Part shown: piece after piece, positions 6,789-13,913 of the stretch | Numbering within the stretch: position 1 is the first letter of the stretch | How the letters are laid out: each line of letters opens with the position of its first letter | Assembly: GCA_946479835.1 (NCBI GenBank) | Contig: CAMLHD010000009.1 | Location: forward strand, 1 to 28,752 | Direction: 5' to 3' | From: an uncultured Candidatus Saccharibacteria bacterium | GTDB taxonomy: Bacteria > Patescibacteria > Saccharimonadia > Saccharimonadales > JACDBH01 | Length of the DNA: 28,752 bases | Notes under the pieces: generated by a model | What the model was told of the DNA's origin: nothing | The model's input: the letters and a program-made list of their open reading frames with translations, nothing else | The model's database searches: none | Made by a program: the position numbers and the translations under genes

Positions 6789-8702
6789 ATGACAGCTCAG
6801 GAAATCAGAAATTCTTATCTGGAGTTCTTTAAATCGCGCGGCCACGCTCAGATTCCGCGTGCGCTTTTGGTGCCGTATAACGACCCGACCACCTTGTTCA
6901 CTGGCTCCGGCATGCAGCCGCTGATCCCATACTTGCTTGGCGAGCAGCACCCCGAAGGGGTGCGTTTGGTTGATTCGCAGACATGTTTACGCGCCCAGGA
7001 CATCGAAGAAGTCGGCGACAACCGCCACACCACGTTCTTTGAGATGCTGGGCAACTGGAGTTTGGGAGATTACTTTAAGGCCGAGCAACTGCCGTGGTTC
7101 TTTGAATTCCTGACCGACGTAGTGGGCCTGAACCCGCAGAAACTTTATGTGACGTGTTTTATCGGCGACGAAACCTACCGTTTACCAAAAGATACCGAAA
7201 GCGCCGATATCTGGCGGGGATTATTCAAAGAAAAAAGCATCGAGGCAGAAATCGTGGAAATCGGCTCCGAAGCAGACGGCTATCAGAAGGGGATGCAAGG
7301 CGGTCGGATATTTTATTACGACGCTAGCAAAAACTGGTGGAGCCGGGCAGGCGAGCCGGAAAAAATGCCCCATGGCGAACCCGGCGGCCCGGACAGCGAA
7401 GTTTTTTATGAATTCGACAACGTGCCGCATAACCCCGAGTTCGGCGAAAACTGCCACCCCAACTGCGACTGCGGCCGGTTCATGGAAATCGGCAACTCGG
7501 TGTTCATGCAGTATGTGCGTACCTCGGCCGCCAACGGCGATTTTGTACCGCTGCCTAAGCAAAACGTGGATTTTGGCGGCGGCTTGGAGCGTATCGCGGC
7601 CGCCAAGCTAGACAGCCCGGACGTGTTCCGTATCAGCCTGCTGTGGCCGATCATCGAAAAACTCGAACATCTGAGCGGCAAATCATATGATGCCCATACC
7701 AACGCCATGCGCGTTATAGCCGATCACCTGCGCGCCGCAACTTTTCTAGCGGTAGACGGCGTTAAACCCAGCAATAAGGAACAGGGTTATGTGATGCGCC
7801 GGCTTGTGCGCAGGGCAATCCGCTTTGCATTCGACCTAGGCATCGAGCAGAACTTTTTGGAACAGGTGGTGCCAGTCATCGCCGACATGTATCACGAAGA
7901 TTTTCCGGAAGTTGCCGCCAAGCGCCAGGAAGTAATTGACGTGCTAATAAAAGAAGAAAAAGCCTTCCGCCAGACACTAAGAAATGGGCTAAAGGTTTTT
8001 GACAAAGTTCTAGATTCGAAACGCCAGGTGGGTACTAAGGATCACGGAAAGCTTATATTTAGACTTTATGATACATGGGGTTTCCCGGTGGAACTTTCTG
8101 TAGAAGAAGCGTTCAAGCGTGGGATTGAGCTGGAAGAAAATTGGAAGGCACAATTCGATGCCGAGATGGCCGAACAGCGGGAGCGCTCACAGACTGCAGC
8201 CAAGGGCACATTCAAGGGCGGATTGGGTGGACAGACTTTGCAGCACAAGAAGTATCACACCGCTACGCACCTGATGTACCAGGCACTGCGCGACGTCTTA
8301 GGCGATCATGTCATCCAGCGCGGCAGCAATATTACAGAAGAACGCCTGCGCTTTGATTTTTCTCATCCCGAAAAAGTTACGCCGGAGCAGATCAGCCAAG
8401 TCGAAGAAATCGTAAATCGTGAAATAGCCAAAGATCTGAAAGTAAGTTTCCAAGAATATCCCACTAAAGTCGCGACGGAAGAAAAAGGCGCTCTTGGCCA
8501 GTTTGGCGATCGCTATGGCGACACCGTCAAAGTTTATTCCATGAAAGCCGACGACGAGGAAAAACCATACAGCTTTGAGATCTGTGGCGGCCCGCATGTG
8601 GATCACACCATGCAGCTGTTCGAAGACGGCAAAAAGTTCAAGATCATAAAGGAAGAAGCATCAAGCGCTGGCATAAGGCGCATCAAGGCCGTGCTTGCGT
8701 AA
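6789..8702 (+). CDS. alaS: Alanyl-tRNA synthetase, minimal form
   Basis: Charges tRNA-Ala. The class II catalytic core is clear: TFFEMLGNWSLGDYFK (motif 2 region) and GGGLERIAA (motif 3), followed by the helical tRNA-recognition region (VMRRLVRRAIRF). The editing site is present, with His490 and His494 in HTATH and Cys599 and His603 in CGGPH. The protein is only 637 residues, against 876 in E. coli, where the equivalent residues are His564, His568, Cys666 and His670. The roughly 75-residue shortfall before the editing site means the beta-barrel linker domain is essentially absent. The protein ends about 34 residues after the last editing ligand, so the C-Ala domain is absent too. An unusual Cys-rich string (ENCHPNCDCGRFMEIGN) lies where most AlaRS have a plain catalytic loop. 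The stop overlaps the next start (TAATG). Confidence 0.95.
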   Translation: MTAQEIRNSYLEFFKSRGHAQIPRALLVPYNDPTTLFTGSGMQPLIPYLLGEQHPEGVRLVDSQTCLRAQDIEEVGDNRHTTFFEMLGNWSLGDYFKAEQLPWFFEFLTDVVGLNPQKLYVTCFIGDETYRLPKDTESADIWRGLFKEKSIEAEIVEIGSEADGYQKGMQGGRIFYYDASKNWWSRAGEPEKMPHGEPGGPDSEVFYEFDNVPHNPEFGENCHPNCDCGRFMEIGNSVFMQYVRTSAANGDFVPLPKQNVDFGGGLERIAAAKLDSPDVFRISLLWPIIEKLEHLSGKSYDAHTNAMRVIADHLRAATFLAVDGVKPSNKEQGYVMRRLVRRAIRFAFDLGIEQNFLEQVVPVIADMYHEDFPEVAAKRQEVIDVLIKEEKAFRQTLRNGLKVFDKVLDSKRQVGTKDHGKLIFRLYDTWGFPVELSVEEAFKRGIELEENWKAQFDAEMAEQRERSQTAAKGTFKGGLGGQTLQHKKYHTATHLMYQALRDVLGDHVIQRGSNITEERLRFDFSHPEKVTPEQISQVEEIVNREIAKDLKVSFQEYPTKVATEEKGALGQFGDRYGDTVKVYSMKADDEEKPYSFEICGGPHVDHTMQLFEDGKKFKIIKEEASSAGIRRIKAVLA

Positions 8703-8953
8703 TGCAGGTCTCTTTCGAGCCACCGATTCTTAGCGTCAAGTTTGAAACCGAGCCACAGGATGCCAGAGGCGAAGTGGTCAGGAAATTGGCCGAGATGAGC
8801 GATGAACACGTGCATGAGAACACGTTAGAAAACATATATTCCGCTGAACTCAGAGAAGGACTTGATGCCGAAGAGTGCGCCCATCTGTTATTTTCGGCCG
8901 CCAAGAACATCACACCTCGTTACCAGGACGTCGAAACTGGAGATTACCTCTAA
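8702..8953 (+). CDS. Small hypothetical protein coupled to alaS
   Basis: An 83-residue soluble, acidic protein (MQVSFEPPIL...). Its ATG shares one base with the alaS stop in a TAATG overlap, a classic sign of translational coupling. The middle (about 25-65) is predicted helical and contains HVHENTLENIYSAEL and DAEECAHLLFSAAK. There are no membrane segments and no recognised domain. The overlap and the matching codon use support a real gene. Function unknown; given its position it could act with AlaRS, but nothing in the sequence demonstrates that. Confidence 0.6.
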   Translation: MQVSFEPPILSVKFETEPQDARGEVVRKLAEMSDEHVHENTLENIYSAELREGLDAEECAHLLFSAAKNITPRYQDVETGDYL

Positions 8954-9007
8954 GTTGACTATTGGGTGTAAAATAAACATCAAGAGGTAAACAAAAAGGA
9001 AGCCGCT

Positions 9008-9316
9008 ATGACGTGCGCAAATTTATATCCGCTGGATGCCAATCATCATCACCTTGAATTCGTACCCCAACCAGATGATCCATTACCCGTAACCGAACTG
9101 CCGGTAGTAGAACTTATGGAAGATTTTGGCGGCGTGCCGGTGGAGCCGGTCTTGGGAGGCGATGCCGCGTTCGAGGTTGACGGCGACCAGCTTAAAGATT
9201 GCTTCCCGTTCCTGATTGATACCTGCGAAGTGGTAGCAGTGCCACCGCCTGATCAGGCCGGCGTATTGCAGGGCCAAGATCCAATGGACTTGTTTTCTCC
9301 TTTTAACGCCGGCTAA
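9008..9316 (+). CDS. Very acidic small hypothetical protein
   Basis: A 102-residue protein with 19 Asp/Glu and only one Lys and no Arg, so its pI must be extremely low. It is Pro- and Val-rich (ELPVVELMEDFGGVPVEPV), has a His triplet near the start (NHHHLEF), two Cys in KDCFPFLIDTCEV, and no membrane segment or signal peptide. An AAGGAAG ribosome-binding site lies about 6 nt before the ATG, unlike the leaderless neighbours. A TAAAAT box at 8969-8974 could be its -10. No family recognised. It sits alone between alaS and the ftsA cluster. Confidence 0.5.
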   Translation: MTCANLYPLDANHHHLEFVPQPDDPLPVTELPVVELMEDFGGVPVEPVLGGDAAFEVDGDQLKDCFPFLIDTCEVVAVPPPDQAGVLQGQDPMDLFSPFNAG

Positions 9317-9335
9317 TAAACGTCCCAGCCCGTGT

Positions 9336-9341
9336 TAAAAT
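9336..9341 (+). promoter_or_regulatory. -10 box of the ftsA-like/mltG cluster, leaderless type
   Basis: TAAAAT in GTTAAAATAATACGG, ending 9 nt before the ATG at 9351. The -35 is poor (CTAATA at 17 bp). No Shine-Dalgarno is present. It would drive the four-gene cluster to 13824. Confidence 0.45.
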
Positions 9342-9350
9342 AATACGGAT

Positions 9351-10649
9351 ATGCTTAAGAAACTGAAACAGATTAAGCATCTGTCTTTAAAGCGTTCCAC
9401 GGAGTCAACGGAGACGCGGACCGACCATATCATAGCCCTGGACATAGGTACTGAGAACGTCAAAGCCCTGATCGGACGGATCAAGGGCGACGAGATTGAA
9501 ATCGTGGGAGTTGGCCGCGCCCATCAGGACCTGGCCGACATGCAAGCAGGCGCTATTGCCGATATCGCCGGCGTGGTCGGCAATTGCGACCAAGCGTTAG
9601 CCCAGGCCGAAAAAATGGCCGGCGTCAGCGTGCGCGGAGCAGTAATAGGCATCGCTGGCGAATTAGTTAAGGGCACGACTACCACCGTTAAATTTACACG
9701 AAAGGATCCTTCCAAGCCGCTCGATATGCCAGAGATCGAACGCATAATCGGCATGGTGCAGGCGCGCGCTTTAGAAAAAGCTAAATCCGAGCTGGCCTGG
9801 GAACTAGGCGGCAAAGAAGTCGAGATCAGACTAGTCAACAGCGCGCTGGTAAGCATCACGATAGACGGCTACACGGTCAGCAGCCCGCTAGGCTTTCAGG
9901 GCCGCGACGTACTAATCCAGCTATATACCGCATTTGCGCCCCTCATCCATATCGGTGCTCTGGAGCGTACCGCTAACGAGCTTGATCTTGATCTGCTGGC
10001 GGTGGCGGCTGAGCCTTTTGCCGTGGCCCGCGGCGTCATCGGCAATGATCCGAACGCCAACATGAGCGCGGTCCTGATGGACGTCGGTGGCGGCACGACC
10101 GACATAGCCGTCCTGAACGAAGGCGGCGTGGAGGGTACCAAGATGTTCGGTATTGGCGGGCGGGCGTTTACCCGTTCGGTCGAACGCGATCTGGCAACCG
10201 ACTTTGAGCAGGCCGAGGCGCTCAAACTGGCTGTTAATTCATCTAAGATTCCGTCGCATAAAAAAGCCCAGGTGGAAGAGGCGCTACACAAGACCTTGGA
10301 GGTCTGGATGAGCGGCGTCGAACTGGCCCTATCCGAATTTAACCACTTGGATCATTTGCCCCACCGTCTGCTACTGTGCGGCGGTGGTTCGTCACTCGAT
10401 ATGCTGATGCAGGAGCTGGCGAAGGCTGATTGGCACCGCGGCCTGCCATTTACGCGCAAACCGGTAGTCCAGCATATTAACCCCGAGCAAGTGGTTGGCA
10501 TTGTTGACAAAACCGACGTGGTTAGCGACCATACATTCATAACCGCAATGGGATTATTAAGGGTTGGTTTGGATACTGTCAATCAGCAGGATCCGGATCA
10601 CAAGGCAAGTTCTATAAAAGAACGGATAAACAGGCTTTTGAGCGTTTAG
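9351..10649 (+). CDS. ftsA: FtsA-like actin-family ATPase
   Basis: A 432-residue member of the FtsA/PilM actin-like family. The phosphate-1 loop LDIGTENVKALIG is at about 30-42, an SHS2/1C-type segment follows (GVSVRGAVIGIAGELVKGTT, 91-110), and the phosphate-2 loop VLMDVGGGTTDIAVL is at about 241-255. The adenosine-binding CGGGSSLDML is at about 343-352. The C-terminus (SSIKERINRLLSV) is an amphipathic helix of the type FtsA uses to sit on the membrane. FtsA tethers FtsZ rings to the membrane during division. The N-terminus carries about 28 extra basic residues before the actin core. The next gene starts 4 nt after the stop. PilM is the main alternative, because it is also paired with a membrane protein, but the C-terminal helix and 1C segment favour FtsA. 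Confidence 0.82.
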   Translation: MLKKLKQIKHLSLKRSTESTETRTDHIIALDIGTENVKALIGRIKGDEIEIVGVGRAHQDLADMQAGAIADIAGVVGNCDQALAQAEKMAGVSVRGAVIGIAGELVKGTTTTVKFTRKDPSKPLDMPEIERIIGMVQARALEKAKSELAWELGGKEVEIRLVNSALVSITIDGYTVSSPLGFQGRDVLIQLYTAFAPLIHIGALERTANELDLDLLAVAAEPFAVARGVIGNDPNANMSAVLMDVGGGTTDIAVLNEGGVEGTKMFGIGGRAFTRSVERDLATDFEQAEALKLAVNSSKIPSHKKAQVEEALHKTLEVWMSGVELALSEFNHLDHLPHRLLLCGGGSSLDMLMQELAKADWHRGLPFTRKPVVQHINPEQVVGIVDKTDVVSDHTFITAMGLLRVGLDTVNQQDPDHKASSIKERINRLLSV

Positions 10650-10653
10650 AAAA

Positions 10654-12354
10654 ATGGCAGATTCATCCAAAGACACAGTCTATATAGACGTAGACGACGA
10701 AATTACCAATATCATCGACAAGGTTAAGTCATCCGACCACAAGATCGTGGCCCTGGTTCTGCCCAAGCGGGCGACGGTACTGCAAAGCGTGGTGAACATG
10801 AAGCTGCTTAAAAAAGCAGCTACGAGCTCCAAGAAGAGCTTGGTCCTGATAACTTCCGAAGCCGGTCTGATGCCGCTGGCCGGCGCCGCCGGGTTGCATG
10901 TGGCAAAAAGCTTGCAGAGCAAACCGGCCATACCGCCGTTGCCTAAGGTAAGCGATCCCGACCAAACCGAAGAAGTCAGTGACGATGAACCGGCCCTGGA
11001 CAAAGCCGCTAGCGTTGGTGCCCTGGCCGCCGCCTCGGCCAAGGACAGCGATGATACAGAGACGATCGAGCTGGATAACATGGCGCTTGGACCAGCCGCA
11101 GCCGGTGCGACAGCGTCGGCCAAACAAAAGTTCAAGAAACTCAAGCATCTCAAAGTGCCGAACTTTGAAAAGTTCCGCCTGGGCTTTTTCCTGGCGGGCT
11201 TGGCTGTAGTCCTGTTGATACTAGGTTGGTACTTGGCGGCCGTAGTTTTGCCCAAGGCCGTAATTACCATCAAGACTGACACCACGACCTTGGTCAGCTC
11301 GTTCGACTTTACGGCTAGTACTAATCAAGCTGAGCTTGACGTAGCCAACAAGAAAATTCCTGCCGTCATGAAAGAAGTCAAAAAGACCGACACCGAAAAA
11401 GTCACTGTTACCGGCGAGCGCGATGACGGCACCAAGGCCAGCGGCAAGGTAACCCTGACCGCTTCATGCGTGACTTCGTCTACCACTGTTCCTGCCGGCA
11501 CCACAATCAGTACCGACGGCCTGAATTACATTACGCAGGATACGACCAACATCAATAACATCAGCGGCGGCGGCCCCGGTACTTGGGTCTGCAGCAGGAG
11601 CGTAGATGTTGTATCGGCGCAAAACGGCGACAAATACAACATCGCGGCCGGCAAGACCTTTACCGTGTCGGGTTACAGCGGTGTGTCTGGCACGAATCCT
11701 GCAGCCTTTAGCGGCGGCACCAGCAAGATAGTCAAAGTGGTCAGCCAGAAGGATGTCGACGATGCCGTAGCTAAGATCAAAGGGCGGACCGAAGCCGCTA
11801 TCAATGATGAGCTTAAAGGCATGTTCGAAGCCGAAAGCTTGTTTGCCCTGACCGAGACGCGTAAGGCCAGCGATGCTAAAATTACCGCCAGTCCTGAAGT
11901 CAACAAAGAAGCTGCCGAAACTACTGTTACAGCCGAGACCACTTATACTATGCTGGGCATCCAGCGTGACCACTTGAGCCAGATCATCAAGGATGATGTC
12001 AAAGACGAATACGATCCCGAGAAACAAGAAATTACTAATGACGGCATCGACCAGGCCATAATGCGGCTCAATAACCAACCGGCGCCGAACGAAGCTTCGC
12101 TCAGCTTCCGGACATCTGTTACTGCCGGGCCGGAAATAAACGAGGAAGCTATTAAGGAAGCCGTGCGTGGCAAGAAGCGCGGCGAGGCCGAGAAACACAT
12201 CAGTTCGCTGCCGGGCGTAGAAGAAGTGATTGTAGAATACAGTCCGTTTTGGGTATACTCAACGCCTAAGGCGGCCAAGAAAATTACCATAGTGATTGAG
12301 AAGACCGGTGACCAGCCCGCCGAAAACACACCCGATGAATCAGAACAGCCATAA
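10654..12354 (+). CDS. Single-pass membrane protein with baseplate-J-like ectodomain
   Basis: A 566-residue protein. Residues 1-90 form a soluble cytoplasmic domain (VYIDVDDEITNIIDKVKSSD, LVLPKRATVLQSVVNMKLL, LVLITSEAGLMPLAGAAG) with an alternating beta/alpha pattern. A low-complexity acidic and Ala-rich linker runs to about 155. A basic patch (KQKFKKLKHLKVPNFEK) and one membrane segment (177-199) follow, then a long Thr/Lys/Glu-rich ectodomain. Part of the ectodomain (KASGKVTL ... STTVPAGTTISTDGLNYITQ) looks like a baseplate J/gp47-type beta domain, a label often put on CPR proteins of this kind. It lies 4 nt after the ftsA-like gene, so co-translation is likely. This suggests a membrane partner of the actin-like protein in division or envelope work. 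The phage-baseplate label describes sequence likeness, not function. Confidence 0.7.
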   Translation: MADSSKDTVYIDVDDEITNIIDKVKSSDHKIVALVLPKRATVLQSVVNMKLLKKAATSSKKSLVLITSEAGLMPLAGAAGLHVAKSLQSKPAIPPLPKVSDPDQTEEVSDDEPALDKAASVGALAAASAKDSDDTETIELDNMALGPAAAGATASAKQKFKKLKHLKVPNFEKFRLGFFLAGLAVVLLILGWYLAAVVLPKAVITIKTDTTTLVSSFDFTASTNQAELDVANKKIPAVMKEVKKTDTEKVTVTGERDDGTKASGKVTLTASCVTSSTTVPAGTTISTDGLNYITQDTTNINNISGGGPGTWVCSRSVDVVSAQNGDKYNIAAGKTFTVSGYSGVSGTNPAAFSGGTSKIVKVVSQKDVDDAVAKIKGRTEAAINDELKGMFEAESLFALTETRKASDAKITASPEVNKEAAETTVTAETTYTMLGIQRDHLSQIIKDDVKDEYDPEKQEITNDGIDQAIMRLNNQPAPNEASLSFRTSVTAGPEINEEAIKEAVRGKKRGEAEKHISSLPGVEEVIVEYSPFWVYSTPKAAKKITIVIEKTGDQPAENTPDESEQP

Positions 12355-12766
12355 CATACTAGCGCTAGATATTGGGGGCAGGCGGGTCGGTGTGGCTCTG
12401 GCTTCTGCGGAGGCCCGCTTGGCGGCGCCGTTGACCGTGATAGACCTAAAGAAAACCTCCAATCTGAAAGCCGCAGTCAAGAAGCTGGTGTCCGAACAAA
12501 ATATCGGCTTGGTGGTGGTGGGTCTGCCGCGCGGCCTGAACGGACAGGAAACCGCCCAGACCGAGGCCGTCCGAAGCATCGCTGCAAAACTGGAATCGGA
12601 ACTCAATGTACCTTTGGTCATGCAGGACGAAGCCGGCACCAGCCTGGAAGCCGAAGACCTGCTGAAGAAGCGCGGCAAGCCGTATGACAAAGCCGATATA
12701 GACAAAGAAGCGGCCGCTCTTATACTGCGCGATTATCTTAATCAGACGGCAGGGCATACGGCATGA
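12335..12766 (+). CDS. ruvX: Putative pre-16S rRNA nuclease / Holliday junction resolvase-like RuvX (YqgF)
   Basis: A 143-residue RNase H-fold protein, the usual RuvX length. Visible motifs are the first acidic residue with ALDIGGRRVGVAL (Asp11), the second strand VVGLPRGLNGQE, the helix with QDEAGTSLEAEDLL (family form DER.TS..A), and the final DKEAAALILRDYL carrying the last acidic residue. The family processes the 5' end of 16S rRNA in E. coli (YqgF) and has been linked to branched-DNA resolution. I chose the ATG at 12335 over the in-frame ATG at 12296 because conserved sequence starts just after it and the longer form adds a Pro-rich tail inside the upstream gene. It overlaps the upstream gene by 20 nt, and its TGA overlaps the mltG start as ATGA. 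Confidence 0.9.
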   Translation: MNQNSHNILALDIGGRRVGVALASAEARLAAPLTVIDLKKTSNLKAAVKKLVSEQNIGLVVVGLPRGLNGQETAQTEAVRSIAAKLESELNVPLVMQDEAGTSLEAEDLLKKRGKPYDKADIDKEAAALILRDYLNQTAGHTA

Positions 12767-13824
12767 CACCTTACCGTATTGGCAAAGCACGCAAGCGTCG
12801 CTGGTCCAAAGTAATTTTGTTATTGGCGATCGCAGGCCTGTTTACTTCGGTGGCGGTCTTCTTCGGCCTCAAGAACCTTTATGAACGAAATCTGCAGGCC
12901 GTTAACTCTAACGCCCAGGAAGATATAACGTTCGTTGTACAGAGCGGCGATGGCGCGGCGCAGATTGCGGAAGGACTGCACGACAAGCAGCTGATACGAT
13001 CGCCACGAGCCTTTACCCAATACGTACGCTCCAACGAGCTCGGCGGATCATTCAAGGCTGGAACCTACAGCCTCAGACAGTCGTATGATGTTCCTACAAT
13101 CGTTAAGTATTTGGTGGAGGGCAAAGTGAATACCAACTTGTTTACGATCTTTCCAGGCAGCAACCTGGACAAAGTAAAAGCTGATTTTGTAGAAGCCGGC
13201 TTTAGCGAAGCTGATGTAGAGACGGCATTAAACCCAGGCCTATATGCGGATCATCCGGCATTGGTTGACAAGCCGAACGATGCCAGCCTGGAAGGCTTCC
13301 TGTACCCCGACTCCTACGAGAAGATCGCCGAGACTACCCCTCAGACTATAATCCGCCAGTCGCTTGACGAGATGGATGAAGCATTGACGCCGGAAGTCCG
13401 GGCCGGCATTGCTGCCCGCGGCCTCAACGTTTATCAAGGCATAACTCTGGCTTCTATCATCGAGCGCGAAGTCGGCGACCGCGATAAGAACGGCCAGCCG
13501 ACCGACAACCGTCCAAAGGCGTCGCAGGTCTTCCAAAAACGCCTGGGTATTGATATGCCGCTTGAATCAAACGCCACCGATTATTACTCCGAACACGTCT
13601 CGCCCAATTACGACACTTACTCGATAGTTGGCCTGCCACCCGGACCGATTAGTAACGTCACTAAGAATTCCCTGCAGGCAGTCGTTAGCCCGGCCCCAAC
13701 CGACTATCTGTATTTTGTATCCGGACGCGATTGCATTACGCGTTTCTCTAGCGCGCTTAGCGAACACGATGCCCTCAAGGCCCAGCACGGCATTGCCCGG
13801 CCCGAAGACAACTGCCGCGGCTAG
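12763..13824 (+). CDS. mltG: Endolytic murein transglycosylase MltG (YceG-like)
   Basis: A 353-residue protein that cuts nascent glycan strands at the membrane and ends their elongation. A basic N-terminus (GKARKRRWSK) precedes one membrane segment (17-36). A LysM-like part follows (FVVQSGDGAAQIAEGLHDKQ, about 57-76), then the catalytic YceG domain with EGFLYPDSY (177-185) and the catalytic Glu234 in TLASIIEREVG. The YSIVGLPPGPISN motif and the C-terminal YFVSGRD strand are present. Length matches the family. It overlaps ruvX by 4 nt (ATGA), a pairing common in bacteria. Directly downstream are two further cell-wall hydrolases. Confidence 0.95.
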   Translation: MTPYRIGKARKRRWSKVILLLAIAGLFTSVAVFFGLKNLYERNLQAVNSNAQEDITFVVQSGDGAAQIAEGLHDKQLIRSPRAFTQYVRSNELGGSFKAGTYSLRQSYDVPTIVKYLVEGKVNTNLFTIFPGSNLDKVKADFVEAGFSEADVETALNPGLYADHPALVDKPNDASLEGFLYPDSYEKIAETTPQTIIRQSLDEMDEALTPEVRAGIAARGLNVYQGITLASIIEREVGDRDKNGQPTDNRPKASQVFQKRLGIDMPLESNATDYYSEHVSPNYDTYSIVGLPPGPISNVTKNSLQAVVSPAPTDYLYFVSGRDCITRFSSALSEHDALKAQHGIARPEDNCRG

Positions 13825-13826
13825 GA

Positions 13827-13856
13827 TTGACCTTTATACCCCCAAGTTGCTACAAT
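13827..13856 (+). promoter_or_regulatory. Promoter of the first LysM-CHAP gene
   Basis: TTGACC (13827-13832) and TACAAT (13851-13856) are spaced by 18 bp and begin 2 nt after the mltG stop. The predicted start is near 13863, leaving a leader of about 50 nt with an AGAAGG ribosome-binding site. An inverted repeat, TTGACCTT at 13827-13834 with AAGGTCAA at 13882-13889, brackets the start site and overlaps the -35. Confidence 0.65.
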
Positions 13857-13913
13857 CGGTCCAGCATTTTTGCGCTTTTTTAAGGTCAAAAGAGCTTATT
13901 TTAGAAGGTTATT

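Noticed and set aside
8955..8974. TTGACT plus TAAAAT as a sigma70 promoter for the acidic small gene
   Set aside because: The two boxes are only 8 bp apart, too close to act together; the TAAAAT alone may still be a -10.
12296..12334. Longer RuvX start at 12296
   Set aside because: The extra 13 residues are Pro-rich read-through of the upstream gene and are not part of the conserved fold, which begins after the ATG at 12335.
10654..12354. Prophage remnant because of the baseplate-J likeness
   Set aside because: The gene sits between ftsA-like and ruvX/mltG housekeeping genes with no capsid, terminase, integrase or lysis genes nearby.
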